From contig CALWBJ010000102.1 of assembly GCA_944376035.1 (NCBI GenBank), forward strand, positions 1 through 15,010: 15,010 nucleotides of DNA, read 5' to 3'. Below, in pieces: positions 7,501 to 14,087 of the stretch. The position numbers and the translations under genes are program-made. Each line of letters opens with the position of its first letter. Position 1 is the stretch's first letter. Under the pieces are notes generated by a model, which was given only the letters and a program-made list of their open reading frames with translations, did not search any database and was not told where the DNA came from. The stretch comes from an uncultured Clostridia bacterium (GTDB lineage Bacteria > Bacillota > Clostridia > Christensenellales > Borkfalkiaceae).

Positions 7501-8059
7501 CAGAGTCAAACAACCACAGTTCGGACCCGCTTCTGTCTTTTGCCCAGCCGGAAAAGTTAAAATTATTTTTTTCGGGAAACTCGGGAGCCGTCAGTAATGT
7601 GCCGGAGGGTATGTTGCTCTGTGTAATTATTGTCTGCTCGTTTTTAAACTTGCCTCCGTTTGCGTCATATGTAACGGTATATTTTTGACTTGTTTCGATA
7701 TTTTCGGATGGCGTTTTGCCTTCTTTGCAGAAAACCGTATAATGGCCCATGATATCGAGGGAAAGAACTCCGTTTTTTACGGTGCCGCTTGCAAATGCTG
7801 TCTGTCCGTTTGAACTTCCGGTATAAAGAATTATATCGGTACCTGTGATTTCAAGTGAGCCTGTGTCGCCGCTCTCATCACTCCAAGTTGTTCCGTCAAG
7901 ATTTATGTATTGTGATTTATCGAGAGTACTATTTTCATATAAATAATATGTTCCGTCTGTACCTGTTTCACCGCTGCCGCCACCGCATGCCGTAAAGCAA
8001 AATACAAAAGCGACAACCATAATCAAGGTTGCCGATACCCACAACAGTTTCCTTTTCAT
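4523..8059 (-). CDS. Large surface lipoprotein with InlB B-repeats and BspA-type leucine-rich repeats
   Basis: This 1178-residue exported protein starts at ATG 8059, chosen because GGGAGGT (8064-8070) lies 4 bases upstream. A basic-hydrophobic signal peptide ends in a lipobox-like F-T-A-C with C25 as the lipid anchor. Residues 26-125 are unassigned. About 127-200 is a Listeria-Bacteroides (InlB B) repeat with Y-D-A-N-G-G and S-G-W-A. About 205-296 resembles a cadherin-like beta-sandwich ending Y-Q-L-T-V-H-R. About 297-657 holds five more B-type repeats, each with G-Y-x-W/F-x-G-W and ending T-A-K-W or similar; the last three resemble the divergent InlB B family. From about 664 to 1130 are BspA-type LRRs (x-I-P-x-x-V-x-x-I-x-x-x-A-F-x-x-C). 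The tail ends S-D-Y-A-T-F-F-W-R-R, as in intact relatives. The likely role is adhesion or binding outside the cell. It is monocistronic, with its own promoter and terminator. Confidence 0.9.
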   Translation of the reverse strand: MKRKLLWVSATLIMVVAFVFCFTACGGGSGETGTDGTYYLYENSTLDKSQYINLDGTTWSDESGDTGSLEITGTDIILYTGSSNGQTAFASGTVKNGVLSLDIMGHYTVFCKEGKTPSENIETSQKYTVTYDANGGKFKNEQTIITQSNIPSGTLLTAPEFPEKNNFNFSGWAKDRSGSELWLFDSDRVTANITLYAVWEEKSGIIVSVEGASIDGRNIFMFSDPATDSISLSSKVVCSGDSTWKLYYDKLGQIEIPTKIAAGQSGTLENGNNIFYIVVTSKDGTQVNTYQLTVHRSYLTSAAYYDGNELIKTENVYTGSVFTTDFTPSIKGYKFNGWKTENGEVFTQATVLGPFSLYADKTAKDYKLTLDKNGGEELTQKEFTVTFDSQYKLPVPEREGYTFNGWYDEGTKLTDSDGHSIYAWTYDINMTLTAKWEANLYDVELNKNDNSAGNVTGAGKHPYESEVTITAHTNTGYTWLGWYDQNDQLVTLDQSYTFKMNFGVSYTAKWTYYTLTTSLNDPTAGTISVYTEEKVTAGDRVSLTAESNNGYIFSGWYDDEDYLLSDEYVYSFSMPSRNLTCTAKWSKITVTRNISEAGSTTAVDGKYKTGDEISVTADTNLGYNWLGWYDQTTFLTDSLTYTLTATSDDVNLTATWGISAEMSNFEFTSTKTDCTITGIIDNSVSEITVPDYVVSIELGAFSECISLTDLTLPFTGPDRDNTDFLPFGYIFGAERFDQNPDCVPSSLKTVTLTEETVIQSRTFDGCSFLSTVNLPDCLTNIGFAAFEGCASLMTVTIPENVTGIESSAFKDCMKLAVVYNLSSLDIVKGSSEYGGVAYYAFKICSSTDEDDDIFVTDDGFIFYSDQTVSSLINYEGDSAEVTLPDKFNGENYDINQYAFYNCEKITEISIPACVGKIGYGAFGNCISLTRISIPDSVSDIDSNIFAGCSSLESLTLPFVGDCIKTADSDNQYPLGYLFGKNYYENAVLTKQTYYSTPDKTISISYYIPSALKNITVTGGNILYGAFQNVSSLKSVTLPTGITSIGSYAFSNCKSLTDIIIPDSVTEIGNYSFANCTSLTTISIPDNVTKIKSSAFMFCESLTEIFIPQSVVMIDKEAFSECTNLTKVTFENPEGWWRCSIIIDTSGTDIPSDLLSNPSSAATCLTSDYATFFWRRGQV

Positions 8060-8150
8060 TTTGACCTCCCGCAAAATAAAAAAATTTAAATTTTCAACTT
8101 GTTTTTTATAAATAATTTTTTGATTTTATCTTTATGCCTGATTCGGTTAT

Positions 8151-8179
8151 AGTATAGCACAATCCCATATATATGGCAA
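8151..8179 (-). promoter_or_regulatory. Sigma-A promoter of the LRR lipoprotein gene, with palindrome in the spacer
   Basis: On the minus strand TTGCCA (8179-8174) and TATACT (8156-8151) are separated by exactly 17 bases, a near-consensus housekeeping promoter. Transcription would start near 8144, giving a leader of about 85 bases. A perfect 12-bp palindrome, CCATATATATGG (8165-8176), sits in the spacer and overlaps the -35, a position suited to a repressor. Confidence 0.7.
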
Positions 8180-8452
8180 TAATTATAAAATTAAAACAAA
8201 AATAATTTTTATATTTTTAATTTGAATTGTTTTTAATCAGATATATATAAGTTTATTATATAACCTATATAAATATATTTCTGTTTTCTATTCAGTATTC
8301 AGTGCAGTTAAATAACGGAATTTATTCTGAGTGAATCAATTGCGGGGAAATTATCGTAAATTTTTTTAATGTTTTAAAATCCTGATTGATTTTTATTCTT
8401 AAATCGACACTTTGCAGCACTGTTTGTTGTTCATTTTTTTTATTTTTTGTTT
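8180..8452. other. AT-rich intergenic DNA between divergent genes
   Basis: No gene or RNA is recognisable here. Small features are a tandem TATTCAG repeat at 8289-8302, an imperfect inverted repeat ATTCTGAGTGAAT at 8324-8336, and GATTT/AAATC at 8388-8405. They could be operator parts for the promoter feeding the membrane-protein/TetR pair, but none is convincing alone. Confidence 0.4.
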
Positions 8453-8458
8453 TAGAAT
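8430..8458 (+). promoter_or_regulatory. Candidate promoter of the membrane protein/TetR operon
   Basis: TAGAAT at 8453-8458 is a good -10 and TTCATT at 8430-8435 is a weak -35 at 17-base spacing. The start of transcription would be near 8465, about 37 bases before the ATG at 8502. The T-rich context makes the -35 assignment uncertain. Confidence 0.4.
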
Positions 8459-8501
8459 AGGGGCATAATAAAAAATAAAAATTGTTCGGGAGGACAAAAA
8501 A

Positions 8502-8861
8502 ATGAACACAGACAAAATTTACGCACAGTCAATAGCAAACGAATATTCCGAAAAATCGACTTCCAAAGTATTGGCTTTAAAGAAACTCGACAGGCGCGCG
8601 AAATTGCCGGCAAATATTTTTGCCTATACTTTCGGGATTATATTTTCCCTTATATTAGGTACTGGTATGTGTCTTGCTATGAATATAATAGGAAACGGCT
8701 CGACAGGAATGTTTATTTTTGGTATAATATTGGGGATAGCAGGTATTGCCGGGGTATCTGTAAATTATCCGTTATACAGAAAATTGCTGAAAAACGGCAA
8801 AGAAAAATATGCGTCCGATATACTGCAACTCGCAAAGGAAATTGAAGAACAGGGAGAATAA
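8502..8861 (+). CDS. Small two-helix membrane protein of unknown function
   Basis: This 119-residue protein has a charged N-terminal segment (1-36), two hydrophobic segments (about 37-61 and 67-89) joined by a short G-N-G-S-T-G turn, and a charged C-terminal tail. Both ends are probably cytoplasmic. The start is well supported by GGGAGGA at 8488-8494 with a 7-base spacer. I recognise the type from clostridial genomes, where such proteins are sometimes labelled dihydropteridine reductase; nothing in this sequence supports an enzyme, as there is no nucleotide-binding motif. The stop is 5 bases from the start of a TetR regulator, so the two form an operon and the regulator may control this gene. 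Function is not known. Confidence 0.8.
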   Translation: MNTDKIYAQSIANEYSEKSTSKVLALKKLDRRAKLPANIFAYTFGIIFSLILGTGMCLAMNIIGNGSTGMFIFGIILGIAGIAGVSVNYPLYRKLLKNGKEKYASDILQLAKEIEEQGE

Positions 8862-8866
8862 AGATT

Positions 8867-9475
8867 ATGGCGGGCAAACTGAATAAACATGAAAGCAAAT
8901 ATTTCAATACCGCCCGCCTTATGAACCAGGCGTTGATTCAACTTATCGGCAAAAAGGAATACTCTTTCATTACCGTTAAGGATTTATGTAATAAAGCAGG
9001 GGTCAACCGTTCGACTTTTTATCTTCATTATGAGACAATGGACGATCTTCTCGGCGAGACCCTCGCTTATACGTCAAAACAATTCAAAGAAAAGTTTTAC
9101 GGGCAGGGGAGTAACGGCGAAATAAATAATCTTAATCCTTTGGACGACATGTTGCTTATAAGCCCGAAATACCTTTATCCGTATCTTAACTATCTTAGGG
9201 AAAATCAGAAACTTTACTTGGCGGCTATGGAAAACATAGATATTTTTAAGGCAGACGAGTATACGGATAACGCGCTTAAAGAAATAATTTTTCCAATACT
9301 TGAAAAATATAGAGTGGATGAAAGCGAAAAAAAGTACATGCTTGCATATTATATAAGCGGAACTCATGCAGTAGTTTCTGAATGGGTGAAAAACGGCTGT
9401 AAGGAAGATAACGAGTTTATTTATAAACTTTTATTAAAGTTAATTTTCAACGGCAAAATCGAGTCCGAAAAATAA
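8867..9475 (+). CDS. TetR/AcrR-family transcriptional regulator
   Basis: This 202-residue protein is of typical TetR length. Its N-terminal three-helix DNA-binding domain spans about 12-60, with the helix-turn-helix T-V-K-D-L-C-N-K-A-G-V-N-R-S-T-F-Y at 36-52. The C-terminal part (about 85-195), including G-T-H-A-V-V-S-E-W-V near 165-174, resembles the TetR_C_8 type found in clostridial and DhaS-like regulators. The start has AGGGAG at 8851-8856, inside the end of the preceding gene, with a 10-base spacer. It is co-transcribed with the two-helix membrane protein and probably represses its own operon. The MATE-type transporter gene starts about 150 bases downstream with a separate promoter and is a second possible target. 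The ligand is unknown. Confidence 0.9.
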   Translation: MAGKLNKHESKYFNTARLMNQALIQLIGKKEYSFITVKDLCNKAGVNRSTFYLHYETMDDLLGETLAYTSKQFKEKFYGQGSNGEINNLNPLDDMLLISPKYLYPYLNYLRENQKLYLAAMENIDIFKADEYTDNALKEIIFPILEKYRVDESEKKYMLAYYISGTHAVVSEWVKNGCKEDNEFIYKLLLKLIFNGKIESEK

Positions 9476-9514
9476 TTTTCCCATAAACGGATATTGTTTT
9501 TTATATATTTTCTA

Positions 9515-9543
9515 TTGAAAGTATATAATGTTGTTGTTATAAT
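9515..9543 (+). promoter_or_regulatory. Near-consensus sigma-A promoter of the MATE transporter gene
   Basis: TTGAAA (9515-9520) and TATAAT (9538-9543) are separated by exactly 17 bases. Transcription should start near 9550. It lies after the TetR stop codon and gives the transporter a transcript of its own. Confidence 0.7.
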
Positions 9544-9546
9544 TAC

Positions 9547-9556
9547 ATTGTACAAT
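9547..9556. promoter_or_regulatory. Operator-like palindrome at the MATE transcription start
   Basis: ATTGTACAAT is a perfect 10-bp palindrome placed at the predicted +1. Its core TTGTACAA occurs again at 9671-9678, about 10 bases before the second possible start codon of the transporter. The position suits a repressor, perhaps the upstream TetR protein, though this is inference. Confidence 0.4.
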
Positions 9557-9627
9557 TTACTTTGCCCATGTATAACGTTATGGCAAAACGGTATATAGAA
9601 AGATAATTTGCTCTGAGTTATTTTTCA

Positions 9628-11019
9628 ATGGGACATATTCAACGCCAAAAATATCAAATAGTATGTGAAGTTGTACAAAGTAACATTATGAAAGAGCATT
9701 TTAAGCAACTGAAAAGTTTTAATTGGCGATTATTTGCGGCTTTATGTGCATTGGCACTTATTCCTGCAATTTATCAAACAATTAAAACTTTTATTATTTC
9801 ATCTAACAATCAAAGTGCGGTGTTCGATATTATCGGTCAAATGGAATGGTTTGATTTAATCAACGAAACGCTACAAGCATTTTTAATCGTTCCGCTTTAT
9901 TCCGTACTCAATAAAATTCTTAAAACCGACAGTGAGAATTTTGCTAAAAATACATTTAAAACGGGGTTATTGGCTTTTACATTTTACGCCTTGTTTTCAA
10001 TAGCCGTGTTGATTTACGGCATTGTCTTAATAAGAGCAATGAATTCAGATGAAATTGATATAATTACAACAAATACTTATCTTCAACTTGAAACGATTGC
10101 GTTTATGGTCGGAATAATCGTTCGTTTTATGAACGTCGTATTCGTAGTTGTGGGTAAAGACAAAAATGTTTATATATTTTTAGCGATACAGACGGCTCTT
10201 TCTTTGATAACAGACTTCATTTTGATACCTAATCTAGGTATATACGGTATTGCCGTTTCAAATATAATAGTAAACGCCATTCTTTCGATTTCAGGCTTTT
10301 TGTTGCTCTATGTTCAAAAATACGTTAAATTATGTTGGTTTCATAGAAATGATTTGTCTGTCTTAAAAGAATGGTGTAAGGTCGGTGTTTTTTCGGGTTT
10401 ACAACAATTCATAGATAATTTTATTTATGCGATAATGATTTGCAAAATGGTAAATATGGTTTCGGAGCAAGGGAACTACTGGATAGCAAACAATTTTATA
10501 TGGGGTTGGCTGCTGATACCTGTTACCGCATTGAGTGAAGTAATCAGGCGCGATTGTAAAGACGGATATTTGCAATTAAAACAATTTAATTATTATTTTA
10601 TAGCATTCTGCATCATTATTGTCTGGACGGTTACCATTCCACTTTGGACGCCTTTTTTCAGATATGCCGAAAATCTTTCTAACGCAAATGAAATATTTTT
10701 AATAACTATAAAACTTGTTCCGTTCTATATTGCATATATAGGTTGCGCAATAGTAGATAACATTTTCATAGGGTTAGGAAAAACAGTATATAATGCAATA
10801 AATTCTATGATAATCAATCTGATTTATTACGGAATATTTTTTATACTTTATTTGACGAGTGCGATAACCTTTAATATGGACATTATTATTTTAATGTTCG
10901 GTTTCGGTATGGTAGCGCATTTAGCGGTATCACTATGTGAAGAAAAAATTTTATTAATAAAACTCGAAAAAAAGCGGCAACTTTCCGATTTGTCTATGAC
11001 TTCAAATCTTAATAAATAA
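9628..11019 (+). CDS. MATE-family multidrug/Na+ efflux-type transporter
   Basis: This is an integral membrane protein of up to 463 residues, rich in hydrophobic helices from about residue 35 to 435; roughly twelve can be picked out, as in MATE transporters, which export organic cations using a Na+ or H+ gradient. The stretch D-F-I-L-I-P-N-L-G-I-Y-G-I-A-V-S-N near 196-212 is the most MATE-like signature. The start is uncertain. ATG 9628 gives the longest frame but has no ribosome site; ATG 9688 (M21) starts at M-K-E-H-F-K-Q-L-K, looks more like a usual N-terminus, and also lacks a clear site. The gene is visibly more AT-rich than polA or the PocR region, with many TTA, ATA and AAT codons, which hints at later acquisition. 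It has its own promoter and follows a TetR gene, a common arrangement for regulated efflux. Substrate unknown. Confidence 0.8.
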   Translation: MGHIQRQKYQIVCEVVQSNIMKEHFKQLKSFNWRLFAALCALALIPAIYQTIKTFIISSNNQSAVFDIIGQMEWFDLINETLQAFLIVPLYSVLNKILKTDSENFAKNTFKTGLLAFTFYALFSIAVLIYGIVLIRAMNSDEIDIITTNTYLQLETIAFMVGIIVRFMNVVFVVVGKDKNVYIFLAIQTALSLITDFILIPNLGIYGIAVSNIIVNAILSISGFLLLYVQKYVKLCWFHRNDLSVLKEWCKVGVFSGLQQFIDNFIYAIMICKMVNMVSEQGNYWIANNFIWGWLLIPVTALSEVIRRDCKDGYLQLKQFNYYFIAFCIIIVWTVTIPLWTPFFRYAENLSNANEIFLITIKLVPFYIAYIGCAIVDNIFIGLGKTVYNAINSMIINLIYYGIFFILYLTSAITFNMDIIILMFGFGMVAHLAVSLCEEKILLIKLEKKRQLSDLSMTSNLNK

Positions 11020-11097
11020 ATGTATTACCGCCGATAAAGTCAGAGCATATCGGTGTGCAAAACGAGACCCGTCTTTGCGTGTTGCCTAATTTATGTA

Positions 11098-11139
11098 AAC
11101 AGCGCAAGTCAGACCAAGGTCTGACTTGCGCTGTTGTTG
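11098..11139 (+). terminator. Perfect 18-bp hairpin after the MATE gene, atypical terminator
   Basis: AACAGCGCAAGTCAGACC (11098-11115) is followed after AA by its exact reverse complement (11118-11135). The stem is GC-rich in the middle and would close with a small CAAG-type loop. The tail is GTTGTC rather than a T-run, so termination could be inefficient. It lies about 80 bases past the MATE stop codon, where a convergent terminator is expected. Confidence 0.5.
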
Positions 11140-11184
11140 TCTCGGGGTACTAAATAAAATGCTATTCTTATCGGTCAAACAATA

Positions 11185-11229
11185 AAACAAAAAAATAACG
11201 CTGAACCCGAAACGAATTGGGTCCAGCGT
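11185..11229 (-). terminator. Rho-independent terminator of tRNA-Leu
   Basis: On the minus strand ACGCTGGACCC (11229-11219) pairs with GGGTTCAGCGT (11208-11198) over 11 bp with one G-U pair and a 10-base loop, then runs into TATTTTTTTG. It begins only six bases after the CCA end of the tRNA. Confidence 0.9.
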
Positions 11230-11234
11230 CACGC

Positions 11235-11321
11235 TGGTGCCGCTGGTCGGACTCGAACCGACACGGTATCGCTACCACTGGATTTTGAGTCCAGCGCGTC
11301 TGCCAGTTTCACCACAGCGGC
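11235..11321 (-). tRNA. tRNA-Leu(CAA) with encoded CCA
   Basis: The minus strand folds as an 87-base class II tRNA. The acceptor stem is GCCGCUG paired with CAGCGGC, followed by discriminator A and a genome-encoded CCA. A D-arm contains U-G-G-U-G-A-A-A-C-U-G-G-C. The anticodon stem is CUGGA/UCCAG with loop CUCAAAA, giving anticodon CAA for UUG codons. A variable arm of the length typical of Leu tRNAs follows, then a T-arm with GGUUCGAGUCC. The gene stands alone, is followed at once by a strong terminator, and lies convergent to the MATE gene and divergent from polA. Confidence 0.97.
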
Positions 11322-11350
11322 ATTTAAATTATTTGTTTTGTCCCTTACAC

Positions 11351-11388
11351 TTGCATTATTATAGTATTTCTGCTAAAATAATTGGTAA
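11351..11388. promoter_or_regulatory. Overlapping divergent promoters for tRNA-Leu and polA
   Basis: On the minus strand TATAAT lies at 11363-11358, with a weak -35 (TTACCA, 11388-11383, 19-base spacing), for the tRNA starting at 11321. On the plus strand TTGCAT (11351-11356) and the extended -10 TGCTAAAAT (11371-11379) are 17 bases apart and point to polA, whose start lies about 95 bases downstream of the expected transcription start. The two would occupy the same DNA. Both assignments are from consensus matching only. Confidence 0.45.
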
Positions 11389-11479
11389 TAAATCTGTATA
11401 AAAGCATTACTGCTTTTTAGAATTTACTTTAAGATAATAACATAATTGACAATATAAATCAAGCGTTCGGAAGGGTTTT
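11389..11479 (+). other. polA leader region
   Basis: This AT-rich leader contains a small 7-bp hairpin (AAAAGCA 11400-11406 with TGCTTTT 11411-11417) and a TTGACA at 11446-11451 that has no -10 at the right distance. The ribosome site GGAAGGG (11469-11475) lies 4 bases before the polA ATG. No riboswitch is recognised. Confidence 0.4.
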
Positions 11480-14062
11480 ATGGAAAAATTAGTGCTTATT
11501 GACGGAAACAGTCTTATTAACAGAGCGTTTTACGCTATGCCGCTTTTGATTACCAAAGACGGCACTCCCACAAATGCAGTTTACGGCTTTATGAATATGT
11601 TTTTTAAAATGCTCGCTGACCGTAAGCCCGATTACGTCGCGGTCGCGTTTGATGTCAAAGCGCCGACTTTCCGCCATGAAATGTTTAAAGAGTATAAAGG
11701 AACGAGAAAACCCATGCCCGACGAACTCCGTCCGCAGATTCCGCTGTTAAAAGAAATTCTTTCGATAATGGGGGTAAAAACTTACGAGAAAGCAGGGGTA
11801 GAGGCGGACGACATCATAGGTACGATTGCAAAAAACACTTCCATTCCGACTTTTATTTATACGGGCGACAAGGATTCTTTCCAACTTGTCGACAATGAGA
11901 CGAGCGTGTGTTTTACAAGGCGTGGAATAACCGAAATCGAACTTTATAACTCGGAAAATTTCAAAGAAAAAACTGGGATAGAACCCCGTCAGATTATAGA
12001 CTTAAAAGCGCTTATGGGCGATTCTTCCGACAATATTCCGGGAGTTACGGGAGTAGGAGAGAAAACCGCTCTCGAACTTGTAAAAAACTACAAAGATATC
12101 GATAATCTTTATGCGCACACCGACGAACTCAAAGGAAAACTTAAAGAGAAGATAGAAAACGGAAAAGAGCAGGCGTATATGTCTAAAACGCTTGCCACAA
12201 TCGACACCGATTGCGGGATTGAATTCGACGTGGAAAGCATGCGCGTGAAAAAGGCTTTTCCGCAGGCGCTTAAAAAGAAATTTACCGAACTTGAATTTAA
12301 AACATTCGTTCAGCGTCCCGAATTATATGAAAGCGAAAATTCGGACGCAGAAAAAAGGTTAAAGTCAGAATCTGTATCCGAAATTTCCGACAAGGTAGAA
12401 CTTATAAATATAACCGATGTTGAAAAACTTAAAAAAGCGGTTTCGGAAAAAGTTTTGTCGGTAGTTGTCGGTGAAGACAGACTGAATTTTTACGCAGATG
12501 GCAAAGAATATAATATACCCGTGAAAAGGACTCTGCTCGACGACGGATTGAACCTTAAAGATGCCATTATGGAATCCGCAAATCTTTTCACGGGCAAAAA
12601 TAAAATAGTTGTTTTTGATAAAAAAAGCATAAGACATTTTCTTAAAAACACTTGCGGAATAGATTTTACCGCGCCTTGCGAAGACGTGGCTCTTATAAAA
12701 TATCTTGCAGACTATACGGGCGGAAACGAGAGCCTTAAAGACCTTATCGAAGAGTACGGCGGTGATGTAAATACTCCTGCCGCCTCTCTATATAAATGTT
12801 ATCTTTCTTTGTCTCAGAAAATGAAAGACGAGAATATGGATAAACTCTATTCAGACATAGAACTTCCGCTTGCCGACGTCCTGTATGACATGGAAACGGC
12901 GGGGTTTAAGGTGGATATAAAAAGCCTTAACGAAACGGGTAAAAAGTACGGAGAAATGCTTTCCGAACTCGAAACAAAAATAAAGGAACTCACGGGCGAA
13001 AATAGTCTCAATATAAATTCTCCTAAGCAACTCGGTGAACTGTTTTTCGGTAAACTTAAAATAGGCAAAGGCAAAAAGACAAAGAGCGGATATTCGACTT
13101 CCGCGGCGATACTTGAAAATTTTGAGGACGCGCATCCCGCCATACCGCTAATACTTCGTTACCGTCAGATACAGAAACTTCAATCGACTTATATAGAGGG
13201 CTTTAAACCGCTCATTGAAAAAAATACGGGTCTTATACACACGTCTTTCAATCAGACGGTTACTTCTACGGGCAGACTGTCAAGCAAAGAACCTAACTTG
13301 CAGAATATTCCCGTGCGGGAAGAAGAGGGCAGGGAACTAAGAAAATTCTTTGTACCGAAAAGTGAAGACAGGGTGCTTGTCGGAGCGGATTATTCGCAGA
13401 TAGAACTAAGACTGCTTGCGGCGTTTTCAGGGTGTAAGGGGCTTATACGTGCTTTCGAAGAGGGCGACGACGTACACGCGGCGACCGCGGCAAAAGTATT
13501 CGGAGTAGATAAAAGCGAGGTTACTCCGCAGATGCGAAGAAGCGCAAAGGCAGTCAATTTCGGTATAATTTACGGCATAAGCGAGTACGGATTGGCAAAA
13601 AATCTTAAAATTTCCAACGCGCAGGCAAGAGATTATATAAAAGCATATTTCAAAGAATATCCCGAAGTAAAAGAGTATATGGATAAAAACGTCGCCTTTG
13701 CCAAAGAAAACGGTTATGCGGTAACAATGTTCGGGCGTAGGCGTTATATAAGGGAACTCAGTTCTTCAAATTTCAATCTCCGCAGTTTCGGGGAGAGAGT
13801 TGCCATGAATATGCCGCTTCAAGGCAGCAGTGCGGATATAATCAAACTTGCGATGATAAACGTAGCAAGAAGGCTTAAAGAAGAAAATCTCGGCTCGGAA
13901 CTAATCTTACAGGTTCATGACGAACTTATTATCGACGCTTTTGAAAGCGAAAAGGAAAAGGTCGAAAATATACTGAAATACGAAATGGAAAACGCGGTTG
14001 ATCTGCCGGTAAAACTTACGGTAGAACCGGGCAGCGGCAAGACCTGGTTTGACGCTAAATAA
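11480..14062 (+). CDS. polA: DNA polymerase I
   Basis: This 860-residue protein has three parts. Residues 1-290 form the 5'-3' exonuclease/flap domain, with L-I-D-G-N at 6-10, E-A-D-D at 108-111, G-D-K-D at 129-132 and M-G-D-x-S-D-N-I-P-G at 179-188. About 300-470 is a vestigial 3'-5' exonuclease domain. About 475-860 is the family A polymerase domain, with motif A at D637 (G-A-D-Y-S-Q-I-E), motif B R686-x3-K690-x3-F694-x3-Y698-G, and motif C Q-V-H-D814-E815-L. The exonuclease region has no D-x-E at the expected first motif (about 327-337), so proofreading is probably lost, as in Bacillus and Thermus PolA. F694 at the O-helix position is the usual phenylalanine. The enzyme removes RNA primers and fills gaps in lagging-strand synthesis and repair. 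coaE follows 25 bases later, a common Bacillota neighbour. Confidence 0.98.
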   Translation: MEKLVLIDGNSLINRAFYAMPLLITKDGTPTNAVYGFMNMFFKMLADRKPDYVAVAFDVKAPTFRHEMFKEYKGTRKPMPDELRPQIPLLKEILSIMGVKTYEKAGVEADDIIGTIAKNTSIPTFIYTGDKDSFQLVDNETSVCFTRRGITEIELYNSENFKEKTGIEPRQIIDLKALMGDSSDNIPGVTGVGEKTALELVKNYKDIDNLYAHTDELKGKLKEKIENGKEQAYMSKTLATIDTDCGIEFDVESMRVKKAFPQALKKKFTELEFKTFVQRPELYESENSDAEKRLKSESVSEISDKVELINITDVEKLKKAVSEKVLSVVVGEDRLNFYADGKEYNIPVKRTLLDDGLNLKDAIMESANLFTGKNKIVVFDKKSIRHFLKNTCGIDFTAPCEDVALIKYLADYTGGNESLKDLIEEYGGDVNTPAASLYKCYLSLSQKMKDENMDKLYSDIELPLADVLYDMETAGFKVDIKSLNETGKKYGEMLSELETKIKELTGENSLNINSPKQLGELFFGKLKIGKGKKTKSGYSTSAAILENFEDAHPAIPLILRYRQIQKLQSTYIEGFKPLIEKNTGLIHTSFNQTVTSTGRLSSKEPNLQNIPVREEEGRELRKFFVPKSEDRVLVGADYSQIELRLLAAFSGCKGLIRAFEEGDDVHAATAAKVFGVDKSEVTPQMRRSAKAVNFGIIYGISEYGLAKNLKISNAQARDYIKAYFKEYPEVKEYMDKNVAFAKENGYAVTMFGRRRYIRELSSSNFNLRSFGERVAMNMPLQGSSADIIKLAMINVARRLKEENLGSELILQVHDELIIDAFESEKEKVENILKYEMENAVDLPVKLTVEPGSGKTWFDAK

Positions 14063-14087
14063 TTATTTACGTTTTCCAAGGTAAAAA

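Noticed and set aside
8060..8074. TTG start five codons upstream of the lipoprotein ATG
   Set aside because: That frame begins at the ribosome site itself (GGGAGGT), which is placed to serve the ATG at 8059.
9568..9606. 12-codon open frame in the MATE leader, as a leader peptide
   Set aside because: It has no ribosome binding site, no run of regulatory codons and no visible attenuator pair; short frames like this are expected by chance.
11235..11321. tRNA-Leu as an occupied integration site
   Set aside because: No integrase gene and no repeated copy of the tRNA 3' end were seen on either side within the window.
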